DNA from: Tritrichomonas foetus
Lineage: Eukaryota; Parabasalia; Tritrichomonadida; Tritrichomonadidae
Assembly: GCA_001839685.1 (NCBI GenBank)
Contig: MLAK01001237.1
Location: 74,923 to 138,922 of the forward strand
Direction: 5' to 3'
Length of the DNA stretch: 64,000 nt
Below are positions 49,463 to 59,800 of the stretch, in pieces. Made by a program: the position numbers and the translations under genes. How positions within the stretch are numbered: position 1 is the first letter of the stretch; every line of letters starts with the position of its first letter. The notes under the pieces are model-generated. The model saw nothing but the letters and a program-made list of their open reading frames with translations, was not told the DNA's origin and did no database searches.

Positions 49463-52400
49463 ATGCGTTTAAAAAGTTCAGACAAAATTGTCGTTATTTT
49501 ATTCCAGATTTTCGAAAAAATCTACAACAAAATGGCGATTAACGAACAGTGGCTTTTTGATGTGAGTAAACGAATTGCTTTTTTGACAAAAAAAGTGTTC
49601 AGGCTACACGCTGAATCCGTTGACAGACGCGACGACGTAAAAAATCTCCAACAACGATTAGAAGATGAATTAGCGATTGCAAATACTCAGTCAAAAAAGG
49701 CAATGGACGAAGCAAATATTGCATTAAATACCCTTCACGCGGATTTAGAAGCATCATTACGAGAATCTTACGAAACAGAGTTTAAAAAAGCGCAAAAAGC
49801 ATTTGATTCAAATCGTTCAAGATTAGAAGACCAACAACATAAAACAGTCGAATCAACATCTACTGCTCTTCTTGCATTACGCCAGCAAGTCGCCGACCTG
49901 AAAAGAAAAGCGGAGGCAACAATGTCATCATTTGGATCATCACAAGACCAACTTCAAAAAATTATTGATGATTCTGTTAAAAATGTTCAAGAAAAGCATA
50001 AACGAAATTTGGCTCAGCATGTAACTAAAGCAAACAAAGAATACAACGCTTTAGTAATGAGTACTGCTAAAACAGAAGAAGAATATAAGGCACTGTTTGA
50101 AAAAGAATTAAGTGATTTAAAATTAAGGTTATCTAATGACCAAAAATCAATTGCAGCTGCTTTACTTGACCAGCAAAGGAAACTTGAGCAGGAGTATCAT
50201 AAGCTCGAACAAGAACGTGACCAGATCTTAGTCTTTATTGATGATATGAAACTATATATTTTACAGCAACAAAATGAAACCGAAGCTAAAATTCAAAACA
50301 TTAATAACCAAAAAACCAATCTCGCTCAAAAACAAAATATTGAAATTAATGAATATAAGGACCAACTAAAGAAAATGATGGAAGAACATCAGGCTGAACT
50401 TGATGCAATTCAACAAAAAATGGAAAAATTAGCAGAAGAATTCCAAGCAAAATTAAAGAAAATTGACGAAGAAATTGAAGAAGAACGAGAAAGACATAAT
50501 CAACAAATGCAAGAACTCGATGAAAATGCCAAATTATCATCAAATGAAACAGATCAAAGACGCATTCAATTAATTGAAGAACATCAAAAGGCCATTGAAC
50601 AATTGAATAAAAAACATCAAGAATTCGTTCAAGATACAAAAAAGAAAGAGCAAGATCTTCAAGATGAATTAAACGAATTACAAAAGAAACATGAGGTTGC
50701 AATTCAAAGTTTGAAAACGGAAATTTTTGCGGAAAAACAAAATTTCGAATCCATTATTGCAGAAATGAAAAAGAAACATTTAGAAGCACTTGAACAACTC
50801 AAAAGAGAACATGAAGAACAATTAAATAGACTTCGTGAAGAACTCAAAAATAGTGCCCAATCATCGTCTCAATCTACAAAACAACTCCAAGATCAAATTG
50901 AACTTTTAAAGAAAGAAATTGAAAGAATCAAAAAAGAAAATGAAGAAGCCTTTTTAGAAAAGAAGAAACGATGCGAAGAATCAATCCAATCAATTAAAGA
51001 TCGACATTCTGCAACAAAAGCACAAATTGAAGAAGCACATATTTCAAAACTGAAAGAAATGAGAGATACTCAGGAAAATCGAATGAAAGAGCTAAAACAA
51101 ATGCATGAAAAAAGAATGAATGAACTTAAAGAAAGCTGGAATACAAAAACTGATATTGAAACAAAACAATTAAAAGAACAAATCGAACTTGAAAAACAAA
51201 ATGAAATGAAACAAATAAATGAAGAATGGGATCAAAAACTGAAAGAAATCCGTGCTAAAATTGTTGAGAAACAAAGAGCAAAAGATAATGCAGAAAACTT
51301 TTTAAACGAAGAGAAAAGGAAAAGAGAAGCACAAATTACAAGAATTAAAACCGAAATTTCAATGCTGAATAATGATTGGGAAAGAGAAAAGAATCGAATT
51401 AATTCTGAACAATCATCAAAATTCGCAGCATTGAAAATTAGTAATGCTGAAATTGAAAGAAAGCATGAAGAATCAAAAAGGATGGAAGCCGAAGAATATG
51501 CAAGACAAATGGATGAATTGAATAAAGAATTAGCTTCAGAAAAACAAAAAATGGAAGAATTAATTCAACAATTAGAAAAAGAAATCGAATCATTAAAGAA
51601 ATTAAATTCTGATGAAATAGGAGATACAGAAAACGAAATAAGTGAAAATAACCAAAAAAGAGAAGCAATGATTAATGAACTTAAGAAACAAATTGAAGAA
51701 TTGAAGCAAAGAATCGAATCAGAAATGAAATCTCTTAATGCTGACCAAGATGCCAAATTACAGGATTTGATGAATGAATTGCAACAATTGAAAGAAAAGA
51801 ACCAAAATGAAATAAATGAAGAAAACAATAAATTAATTGAAATCTATAATTCCAATGAAGATTCATTGAATAATAAAAGAGAAGAACTTGCTGAACAAGA
51901 AAAGAGACAACAGAGAACAATTAATGAGATTAAAAACAAATATGAATTAAAACTCGAAGAATTGAAATTACAACAACAAGAAGAAATTGATGAAAAGCAA
52001 CAACAACTTGACCAGTTACGAAAAGAAATTGAAACTCAAAGAATTAAGCAAGAAAGCACTCTTTTCAATCAAGAAACAGAATATAATGAAAAAATGGATG
52101 CAATAAAGATTCGATACGAAGAACAAAAAGCGAAATTAATGGCCGAAATTAAAGAAATTGAAACTCAGAAAAAGACAGCAATTGCTCAGCTTGAATTAGA
52201 AGTTAAATCGTGGGAAGATAAATTCCAAAACAGAGAAGCAAGACCAGAAGATATTGAACAAATAAGGAAGCTCGAAGGAATGATTAGAGAAAGAGTAGAA
52301 GCGTTCGAAAAAGTGCAAGCTGAACTTAAACACTCACAGAGTCATGTTTTGAACAATGTTACAACTTTTGATAAAGTTTTCAATAATAAACCAAAGGTTC

Positions 52401-52510
52401 AAGTTGTTAGTGCTCTGGAGAGAAAAGTGAAGCGTGATCAAATGCTTGCTGCAGCCGCATCCTCGCCAAGATTGCCTCCTTTACCAGAGAAGAAATCACC
52501 TCGAACATAA
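49463..52510 (+). CDS. FAM184-like long coiled-coil protein
   Basis: A 1015-residue protein, almost entirely coiled coil. The section VSKRIAFLTKKVFRLHAESVD with the following ALNTLHADLEASL resembles the FAM184 N terminus (SKKIAQLTKVIYALN pattern), and LRQQVADLKRKAEATMSSFG fits the rest of that domain. Heptads rich in Glu, Lys and Gln continue to about residue 960; the C terminus has SPRLPPLPEKKSPRT. Function in other organisms is poorly known, with cilium or cytoskeleton links proposed. Two starts are possible: the ATG at 49463 (possible initiator TCATA at 49421), or the ATG at 49532, which removes an atypical hydrophobic 23-residue leader and better fits relatives. The stop is TAAA. Confidence 0.75.
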   Translation: MRLKSSDKIVVILFQIFEKIYNKMAINEQWLFDVSKRIAFLTKKVFRLHAESVDRRDDVKNLQQRLEDELAIANTQSKKAMDEANIALNTLHADLEASLRESYETEFKKAQKAFDSNRSRLEDQQHKTVESTSTALLALRQQVADLKRKAEATMSSFGSSQDQLQKIIDDSVKNVQEKHKRNLAQHVTKANKEYNALVMSTAKTEEEYKALFEKELSDLKLRLSNDQKSIAAALLDQQRKLEQEYHKLEQERDQILVFIDDMKLYILQQQNETEAKIQNINNQKTNLAQKQNIEINEYKDQLKKMMEEHQAELDAIQQKMEKLAEEFQAKLKKIDEEIEEERERHNQQMQELDENAKLSSNETDQRRIQLIEEHQKAIEQLNKKHQEFVQDTKKKEQDLQDELNELQKKHEVAIQSLKTEIFAEKQNFESIIAEMKKKHLEALEQLKREHEEQLNRLREELKNSAQSSSQSTKQLQDQIELLKKEIERIKKENEEAFLEKKKRCEESIQSIKDRHSATKAQIEEAHISKLKEMRDTQENRMKELKQMHEKRMNELKESWNTKTDIETKQLKEQIELEKQNEMKQINEEWDQKLKEIRAKIVEKQRAKDNAENFLNEEKRKREAQITRIKTEISMLNNDWEREKNRINSEQSSKFAALKISNAEIERKHEESKRMEAEEYARQMDELNKELASEKQKMEELIQQLEKEIESLKKLNSDEIGDTENEISENNQKREAMINELKKQIEELKQRIESEMKSLNADQDAKLQDLMNELQQLKEKNQNEINEENNKLIEIYNSNEDSLNNKREELAEQEKRQQRTINEIKNKYELKLEELKLQQQEEIDEKQQQLDQLRKEIETQRIKQESTLFNQETEYNEKMDAIKIRYEEQKAKLMAEIKEIETQKKTAIAQLELEVKSWEDKFQNREARPEDIEQIRKLEGMIRERVEAFEKVQAELKHSQSHVLNNVTTFDKVFNNKPKVQVVSALERKVKRDQMLAAAASSPRLPPLPEKKSPRT

Positions 52511-52676
52511 AAAAATTTGTTTTATAAATAGAGATAAGACCAAATTTTATCACTCTTTTTATTATAATTTAATATATATATGAGATAGAATATAAGATAG
52601 TATTCAATTTATTATGAAAAATATTACATTTTCAGTTTGCTTACATATAAACTAACAAGTTTTAAAACTATTGACA

Positions 52677-54146
52677 TCAACTATATTTTTTCTGATTATT
52701 CTTTTTTGGTTTTTGTTGTTTCTCTTTTTCTTTTTGTAATGCTTTTTTCTGTTCCTCTAATAATTTTTGTTTCTTCATCCATTCTTTCTTTGCCTCTTTT
52801 TTGTCAGCAAAGTCGTCTTTATTTGATTTCCAATAAACAAAAATGGTGACGAGAACGGAAACCGAAATTCCTGAACCTACAACCCATTTTATCATTTTTG
52901 TCATTGGAAGAGTTGCTTTCCAAACAAATGGTTGATCTGGATCAATTTCAAAGGTAGTATTTCCATCATTCAAATAATTCAACACTGTTCGAATCACGTC
53001 ACTTCTCAAAAGTTCGAATTTGGAATTAGTATAATTCAAAACAATCTGGTCAACAATTGTTGGAATTACGGAGTTATTTCTAAAATAATCGAGGACTGTT
53101 TTAGGTCTTGGCAAATCAAATTCGCCATTAATTATTAGCATTGGTTGTTCAATTTTTCCTGGAGTTTTGTATTCGATTTCTGGTAGATAATCACACACTT
53201 TCTCAAAGGTAGGTAAAACATGAATAGAATTATCAGTTGGTTTTGCACAAACATGTAATGCATAATCACTCCAAACACAGTTCATCATCTCAGGGCCCGA
53301 AAATCCGCTAACTGCGACATATCCAAAACCAGATCCATCTGTAATAGATTGAAGAGAATCAAGCGCATTTGGTATTGTATTTGGATTCCTTAATTGATGC
53401 GCAATAGAAAATCCAATTTTTTCTTGTTGAACATTAAAAACACCATAAGCATGTTTTGGAATTTCTTTTGGAAGCCATTTTACCTGTTTGAATGGGCAGC
53501 TTGGATCTTTCCGACAGCGCCGCCGAATCACAGCGAGAAGGCGAATGGTGGTATCATTATGAGGAACATTCACTGAAGGCCCAAGCATAACAATTCTAAC
53601 AACTTTTTTAGGCTCAGAAACTGCAACATGATGGGCGATTCGGGAGCCGTCTTCTCCGACGGCCAAAAGATGGACATATTCAAGGCCCTCTTCATGAATG
53701 AACCTTAAAACATCATGGGCACGATTGGGAATCCAAAAATCAGTTAATAGAAAACCTTTTTGAGTTTTATTCACAATTTTTGATAAAACTCGATCATCAA
53801 TATTTTTGGTTTCCATTCTCGTCAGAGATTTGAATTCGCTGTCTTTCGGTGATGGGGTGGACTCAATTCCGCGATAGCCAATGAAGATTACTGGGTTTTC
53901 TGGGAAATATTGCTGTGCGAACTCAAATCGATCTGGGTTGTTGCCGTAACCGTTTCCTGGTCCAAGAAATAGTATTGGAGTTTTCGTTGCATTGAAATTT
54001 GTATATATTAATGGAATCGATAAATTGATTGGGGATTCTTCCTCGTATCGAAGAGGAACATAAAGAGTACCTTTTTTGATATTCGAGAATTTAGAGTCAA
54101 CTGTCCATTCTATGCAGAAGGAACTGGTTAAAAGAAGAAAAAGCAT
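52677..54146 (-). CDS. Membrane-anchored alpha/beta-hydrolase-fold protein, probable pseudoenzyme
   Basis: A 489-residue protein with a signal peptide (MLFLLLTSSFC), a lumenal/extracellular alpha/beta hydrolase fold of the peptidase S33/TAP type (about 30-400), a membrane span (about 425-448) and a Lys-rich cytosolic tail. The fold is indicated by PILFLGPGNGYG (oxyanion region), VIFIGYRGIEST, the elbow LLAVGEDGSR, IVMLGPSV and LIINGEFDLPRP (acid region). The catalytic Ser is replaced: the elbow GxSxG position carries Glu165 (codon 53652-53654), and the usual C-terminal GH motif is absent. Activity is therefore unlikely. The ATG at 54146 follows an initiator at 54163-54167; a 5-codon upstream reading frame overlaps it. 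Confidence 0.75.
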   Translation of the reverse strand: MLFLLLTSSFCIEWTVDSKFSNIKKGTLYVPLRYEEESPINLSIPLIYTNFNATKTPILFLGPGNGYGNNPDRFEFAQQYFPENPVIFIGYRGIESTPSPKDSEFKSLTRMETKNIDDRVLSKIVNKTQKGFLLTDFWIPNRAHDVLRFIHEEGLEYVHLLAVGEDGSRIAHHVAVSEPKKVVRIVMLGPSVNVPHNDTTIRLLAVIRRRCRKDPSCPFKQVKWLPKEIPKHAYGVFNVQQEKIGFSIAHQLRNPNTIPNALDSLQSITDGSGFGYVAVSGFSGPEMMNCVWSDYALHVCAKPTDNSIHVLPTFEKVCDYLPEIEYKTPGKIEQPMLIINGEFDLPRPKTVLDYFRNNSVIPTIVDQIVLNYTNSKFELLRSDVIRTVLNYLNDGNTTFEIDPDQPFVWKATLPMTKMIKWVVGSGISVSVLVTIFVYWKSNKDDFADKKEAKKEWMKKQKLLEEQKKALQKEKEKQQKPKKNNQKKYS

Positions 54147-54162
54147 CAGCAAAAGATTGACA

Positions 54163-54167
54163 TGTGA
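54163..54167 (-). promoter_or_regulatory. Initiator of pseudo-hydrolase gene
   Basis: TCACA on the minus strand, +1 at 54165, 18-nt leader to the ATG at 54146. A leader ATG immediately after +1 would start a short frame that ends over the main start. Confidence 0.45.
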
Positions 54168-54346
54168 TTTAAAATATTTTCTGATACAACATCAAAATTA
54201 AAAGAATGAAATCGATTCTGATAATGAAATAAACATGGTAGTAACAAAAAAAATCGAAAGTAATTCACAAAAAATACTTTAATGAGATCAATATCGAGTT
54301 TAATATTAAATTAATAGTTGGAAAATCGGGCTACTTGTCCATTGAT

Positions 54347-54586
54347 TCAGCATTTGATTCCTGGTTTATGAAGGCATTCTCTTTTATTATTTATTTCGTT
54401 AGAATTATGAGAGCAGATATTGAGAATATCTTTGTTTTGCATCTTCTTCTTCTTATAACCGATGTTTCCTTGATCAAACAATAATTTTATAGATTCAACT
54501 TTGTGATATCGAACTGCACAAAAGAGTGGAGTTTGCCCTTCGTCATCTTCCACACTTTTATAGCCCTTTGAAAATAATAATTTCAA
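54347..54586 (-). pseudogene. Ankyrin-repeat gene fragment
   Basis: A 79-codon minus-strand frame without an ATG at its beginning. It encodes one clear ankyrin unit (EDDEGQTPLFCAVRYHKVES with IKLLFDQG after it) and part of a preceding one (LLFSKGYKS). The frame is closed upstream by a stop, and no further repeats follow. It looks like the decayed end of one of the many trichomonad ankyrin genes. A TCACTT initiator-like motif lies just upstream but leads to no ATG. Confidence 0.55.
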
Positions 54587-55397
54587 AGTGAATCGTCAAC
54601 AAATGCCTCGATATGAAGAAATATTTTATTATATATTTGATAGTAAAACGATGAATTAATAAAAAACTTGACAATTTTGAAACTAATGCTTATAAAAAAT
54701 AATAAAAATTGGGATTAGGATTGACTAAAAGACATGTTTTTATCATGTTTAGAACAAAAAATATCAATATTGGAAGGAATTGAATTTCTTTGCCTTTGAT
54801 AAGATCATATAGAGATATTTTTAGGCTTTGAACCATTTGTTGAAATAAATAGGACAATTAAACCAAAAGATTAAACATCTACTATGTTATTATAATGTGA
54901 ATATCCATTAAAATACCTATGCTTTCAATAGAATATAAACTAAATAATCTAATATTATACTATTTTTAAGTTAATATTTTGATATTCAAAAAAAGTAAAT
55001 CCGAAGAGAATAATGAAATATATATAAAAAACCATAATAATTCAATGAGATGTTAGGATTCGGATTCATACTCTATTGTTATCTGATGGAGATTACTATT
55101 AGGCTTTCTTGCGCAAATGAAATGTTAGATTCAAATTTTTAATTAAAGATGAATAATGACAGGGAAAACTTCAGGAAAAGATTAAAATAAATAGATTCTA
55201 ACATTATAGTTAGATAAATAAAGTCTTTATAGTTTATAATAAATATAATATAAGTACAATGCGCGTTTTTGATTATAAGATCATTCATTGGTTCTATTTT
55301 TAAGTAAATTATTTCCTTTTTGATTCCTTTTTGACTTCAGTGACTAAATTTTTGGTAATTTGCTAACAGTTATTTCATCTTTTTATGTTTTGTTTAT

Positions 55398-56498
55398 TTA
55401 AACATCATGTAAGTTTTCTTCAATTTTATCTTGTTCTGATATTTTTTCATGTGCTTTGATAGATTCTGATTCATCTGTTTTTGAATCATCATCATTGAAA
55501 CTGTTTTGTTCATTTGTTTGATGTTTTGGTGACAGGGATGTAATAATTGGCATAATTGGAGCATGATGAAGCTGATTATTTTCAGTTCCTGTTGGATTCA
55601 ATGTTTTATCTTCGATTTTAGAATCTTGGGATATTTTTGATTCCAAAAATGATGTTACTGCCAACTTTTCCAAGGGATTAGTTCCTTGTGAAGTTGTTGC
55701 ATTTGTTGAAACTTGTGAAGTTTTCACAGTAGTAGAGATATGGCTAGTTTTAGAAAGCTGAACTTTTCTATATGTTTGGAAAGTTTTTGGAGATTGATTT
55801 GAAGAATTAGTCTGAGTATTGACATTTAGAGATTGAAATGGTGGTTGAAACTGGGGTTGGATTTGATGATGGAATGTTGATTGAACTGTAATTCCTAATT
55901 TATTGGGGAATGACGGCTGTATTTGTGATTGTATCTGTTGTTGCATAGGAATTTGAGTTTGTATTTGCGGATTAATTTGAGTGTGTAATTGTGGATGTAT
56001 TTGGTTTGTAGTGTGCTGTTGTAGTTGATATTGAATTGAATGTTGTTGTGGATTGATTTGAGGTTGTGATTGTTGCAGTTGTTGTAGCTGAGATTGGACA
56101 GGATACATTTGATTTGGGTATTGTTGTGAAAGTAGAAGCATTGGTTGTTGAATGGGTTTTCTTAACTGTTCATTCACTATAGGATTCTGTTCTGGAGTTA
56201 CTTGATTCAAAGATGGATTTAACATATTTTGTTTTTGGTGAAATTGTACCTGGCTCTGTGGTATTGGAAACTGTTGTTGCTGTTCAATTTTTTCTACTGG
56301 TTGTTGTCGAAAAAAAATGTCTGTATTTTCTAGCTGATTGTTCTTTGCTTTTGTTTGGTTTAATGAACCACCTTCTTGCGTAAATGTGCTTATTATTTGG
56401 GTTTTGGCTGTGTGTGAATTACCTTGTTGTTGGATTTTTTCATTATGTTTTGTTAAAGGTGGGTGTGAATTATCATCTAAATCTTTTTTTTTCGTCAT
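55398..56498 (-). CDS. Gln-rich low-complexity reading frame, probable C-terminal tail of the USP-like gene
   Basis: 366 codons, strongly Gln/Pro/Thr/Asn-rich (runs such as QLQQLQQSQPQINPQQHS), with no folded domain. It overlaps the preceding in-frame continuation by 26 nt in another frame, exactly at an A9 homopolymer (56484-56492), and its ATG sits at that point. There is no initiator upstream and no intergenic space. It is therefore best explained as the continuation of the giant USP-like protein after a one-base indel, or reached by slippage; an independent gene is the weaker alternative. The frame uses ordinary codons and ends in TAA. Confidence 0.5.
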   Translation of the reverse strand: MTKKKDLDDNSHPPLTKHNEKIQQQGNSHTAKTQIISTFTQEGGSLNQTKAKNNQLENTDIFFRQQPVEKIEQQQQFPIPQSQVQFHQKQNMLNPSLNQVTPEQNPIVNEQLRKPIQQPMLLLSQQYPNQMYPVQSQLQQLQQSQPQINPQQHSIQYQLQQHTTNQIHPQLHTQINPQIQTQIPMQQQIQSQIQPSFPNKLGITVQSTFHHQIQPQFQPPFQSLNVNTQTNSSNQSPKTFQTYRKVQLSKTSHISTTVKTSQVSTNATTSQGTNPLEKLAVTSFLESKISQDSKIEDKTLNPTGTENNQLHHAPIMPIITSLSPKHQTNEQNSFNDDDSKTDESESIKAHEKISEQDKIEENLHDV

Positions 56499-56838
56499 GT
56501 GGCTCTTGATCTTGATAAGAAATTTTCATTTCTCCAAATTCTTTATTTATTTCCTGTTGAGCTTCTCCTTCATCTTTCATTTTATGTTGTTCAGAGATAT
56601 CTTCTTGCTGTTTTGCCTTTTTGATTAGCTCTTTCTGGTTATTTACTTCTTTTGAGGTATCTTCCAGAATTTCTTTTTCATGTGGTTCATCGATTTGATG
56701 TTTCTGGGGGAATTTTTGAATCGGATCCATTTTTTTGTAGGTCATCTCATGATTTTTTATAGATTCTTCATCTTTTAGAATTTTTTTAGGATTTATTTCA
56801 TCTTCATGTGCAACAATTTGGTAATGGGGAAACTCCTG
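56473..56838 (-). pseudogene. In-frame continuation of the USP-like gene after TAA
   Basis: 121 codons directly after the TAA at 56839-56841 and in the same frame, of the same polar Glu/Lys/Gln/His-rich composition as the tail before the stop (for example EFPHYQIVAHEDEINPKK). It ends in TGA after an A9 run, where the Q-rich frame takes over. It would be the linker between the USP-like part and the Q-rich tail if both breaks were absent. Confidence 0.55.
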
Positions 56839-59800
56839 TTAGTGTTTTTCTTCTTGCTGATGTTTCTCTTCTTGTTGGTGTTTTTCTTCTTTTAGTTTGT
56901 GAAATTCATTGGATTGAGGAATTTCTTTTTGACTGTAAACGTCATCTTGTTGTTGTATATTATAATCCTTTTCAATTTGTGGAGTTTCCTCTTGTGAATG
57001 TTGTGTTTCTTCATAACTAAAATCATTTTCTGATGGAATACTTTTTTTAATAGATTTCTTTTCGTGTGTTTTTATCGTTGCATCTTTCTCATGTTCCAGT
57101 GGGAATTTTTCTTCGATTTGAAAAGGTTCTTTGTCTTTTTGTATTTTAGAATGAGTTTTTAATATTTGTTCTTGAATATGTTTTTCTTCTTTAGATTCTG
57201 TTTGATATTCAATATTCTTTTGTTTTTGTGGCGATTGTTGGTCATGTTGAAATTGATCATTTTTGGCTGGTTGTGACTTCCCTTTCTGTTGTTTTTTATT
57301 TTCAATTTTTGCTTGTTCAGAAGAAGATCCTTTAGCAGATGATATTTTTGGATTATTTAAATTATTGCTATCTTTAATTGAAGATAAAATTACATTTATT
57401 TTTGGAATTGTATATTTTAAAATTTTTTTCTCTTCTGCTTTATTGGTTTTAATAGATTTTTCTAACTTAACAGCTTTTTCTTCTAGTTCGGCTGCATTTA
57501 AGTGGCCTTCATCAGAAGGATTTTGTGGATTTTCTACAGATTTCTTCAAATCTTGTGGCGTCATATTATTATTCGCTTTTCGCTTTTTGTTATCGACTTT
57601 TTCAGGTTCTGTGTTTGCTTTTGGTGGTCTTCCACGTCTTTTAGGTGTTTCTTCTTTTGTTGATTCAGGTTTTGATACATTTTTTGTATTTTGCTTCAGT
57701 GATTGTTTTGATGTTTGTTTACTTGATGATTTGGAAGTTTCTTTTGTTTGCCTTGTAGTCTCTTTCACTTGTTTTGCATTTTCTTTAGTTTGTTTGGCAA
57801 CTTCTTTCATTTGTCTTGTTGATTTTGCATCTTTTTTGGTTTCATTTTTGGATTCTTGTTTAGTATTGGGTTTTAGTTTTTGTTTAGATTCTTGTTTCAT
57901 ATTGTTTTTGGTTGATGCCCTTCCAACTTGCTTTACAGTAGATTTTGCATTCGATTTAAGGTTTTCTTTTGATGTTTTTTGGGGAGGCTTTGTTGCTTGT
58001 TTATTTATTTCATGTGTTATTTGTTGAATAGGAAGTTCTAGTTTGGCTATTCGCCTTGATGTTTTAGAAGAAGCTGTTTGTAGTTGTTTAGATTTCACGT
58101 TTGTAACATTCTTTTTATTTGCTTCAATTTTGTTCTTGGAACTGTTTCGTGTTGTCCTTGGAGTAGGTTGATACTCTTTTTGTCTTCCTCTTCTTCTGAC
58201 GTCAACGATTTCTTCTTCTTCAATTTCTTCCTCCTCTTCCTCTTCCTCTTCTTCTTCAACTTCTTCTTCTTCTTCCTCTTCCTCAACAACTTCTTCCTCT
58301 TCTTCTTCTTCAATAACTTCTTCTTCTTCTTCTTCCTCTTCAACCATTTTTTCATATTCGTCCTGTGATGTTAAATCATTTAATACATTTCCATTTTCAT
58401 CGATTTTACTCTTAAACGAATCAAGAATACGCATCGAATGTTGGATTAATTCATTGTTTCCTAAAATTAAAATTGGTTGTGCTTGCTTCAAAATTTTTCT
58501 TATATATAAATAAATCATTCGTCTAAAATCTTCTTGATTATCAAAAATAGCATTAATCATTTCTAAATTCATTAAATCTTTCATATATCCACTTAAATCA
58601 AAATGGCCAACTAACAAGCCATCACGGATCATTTTAACCAAAATCTCCGAATGTTCATCATAAAAAGATTCAAAACATCCTTCAACACAAGATCCACTTA
58701 ATTCTGAAAAATTCGCTTTGTCACGAAACATATATAAAAGTTGAATTCCATAAGTCGTGCCAAATTTGGTACTGAGCACTTTATCAATCTGTTCTTCATT
58801 AAGCTGTTCTACTTTTGATTCATCAAATGCTAAAATATGATGAATTATCATCATTAGCCATTCAATGGCAAGTTCATCTGTTGCGATATTTAAAAGAACG
58901 AAAAAGTCATTCAGATGTTCACCAATAGCATACGGAGAAATATAGCATATTCTTGATTCCAAAATTTCAAAATATGCATCACAGAAATCATTATCTTGTG
59001 GTAGCAATTTAATAGCTGAATTAATTAAAGCTAAAAGCTGGAAACCAAATCCATTCTCAGGGATTAATGGTTTTTCAACTGAATTATCAATTATCCTTCT
59101 TTGAATGTAGTTTTCCATTTCCTTTATTGGCTTAGGAAGAACTTTTAATACAACACTCATAGAAATATCGCGAACACTTTTATCTGAATGAAGTAAACAT
59201 TCTAAAATAACACTTGTCCAAACGTCATCGGTTTCATTAGCGGTAACTGCGAACTGAGTGCCTGTGCTTGATGTATCATAACTAGCGAACAGATCTTTTA
59301 AAGGTGGTTTCAATTCAGATAATCCATTAAAAGCACTTGAATAATGACTATTTGTGATTTCAATCAGATTTTTAAAAGAGTCACTTTTTAAGACAATATT
59401 GCACCATTTAGTAAGGAAAGTAACTTCAAAAATTTCATTTACCACAGTTAAATATTGATGATGACTGATATTTGCGGCAACTGCTTCAACAAGAAGATCA
59501 AAAACATTTGTTTGTTTCGATATAATTTCCTCGTTTAATAAAAAACTTCTTCCTTTTGATAAATAGCGTAGGGAGAGACGCATTAAATTAAGATCAATTT
59601 CACAGAGAGAAGAATCATACATAATAATGTTCAAGAAAAAGCAATATTGGAATTCCGAATTACTTTCCATGAAGCAATTTATAATTTCGGTCAAATCATC
59701 AATATTAGAAACTATTGGGGCCATAAGATTTGATAAATAATCTGATATTTCATATGAAATATTAGTAATTTCTTTAATTCCATAATTTTTTACAAATTCT

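Larger units (their letters stand above)
54147..55397. other. Intergenic region with ankyrin remnant
   Basis: 1.25 kb between the pseudo-hydrolase 5' end and the Q-rich reading frame. Apart from the ankyrin fragment at 54347-54586 it is AT-rich and featureless. Confidence 0.45.

Noticed and set aside
57263..58368. Long frames antisense to the USP-like gene's low-complexity tail
   Set aside because: They mirror Lys/Glu/Gln-rich codons and give Phe/Ser/Leu runs typical of shadow frames.
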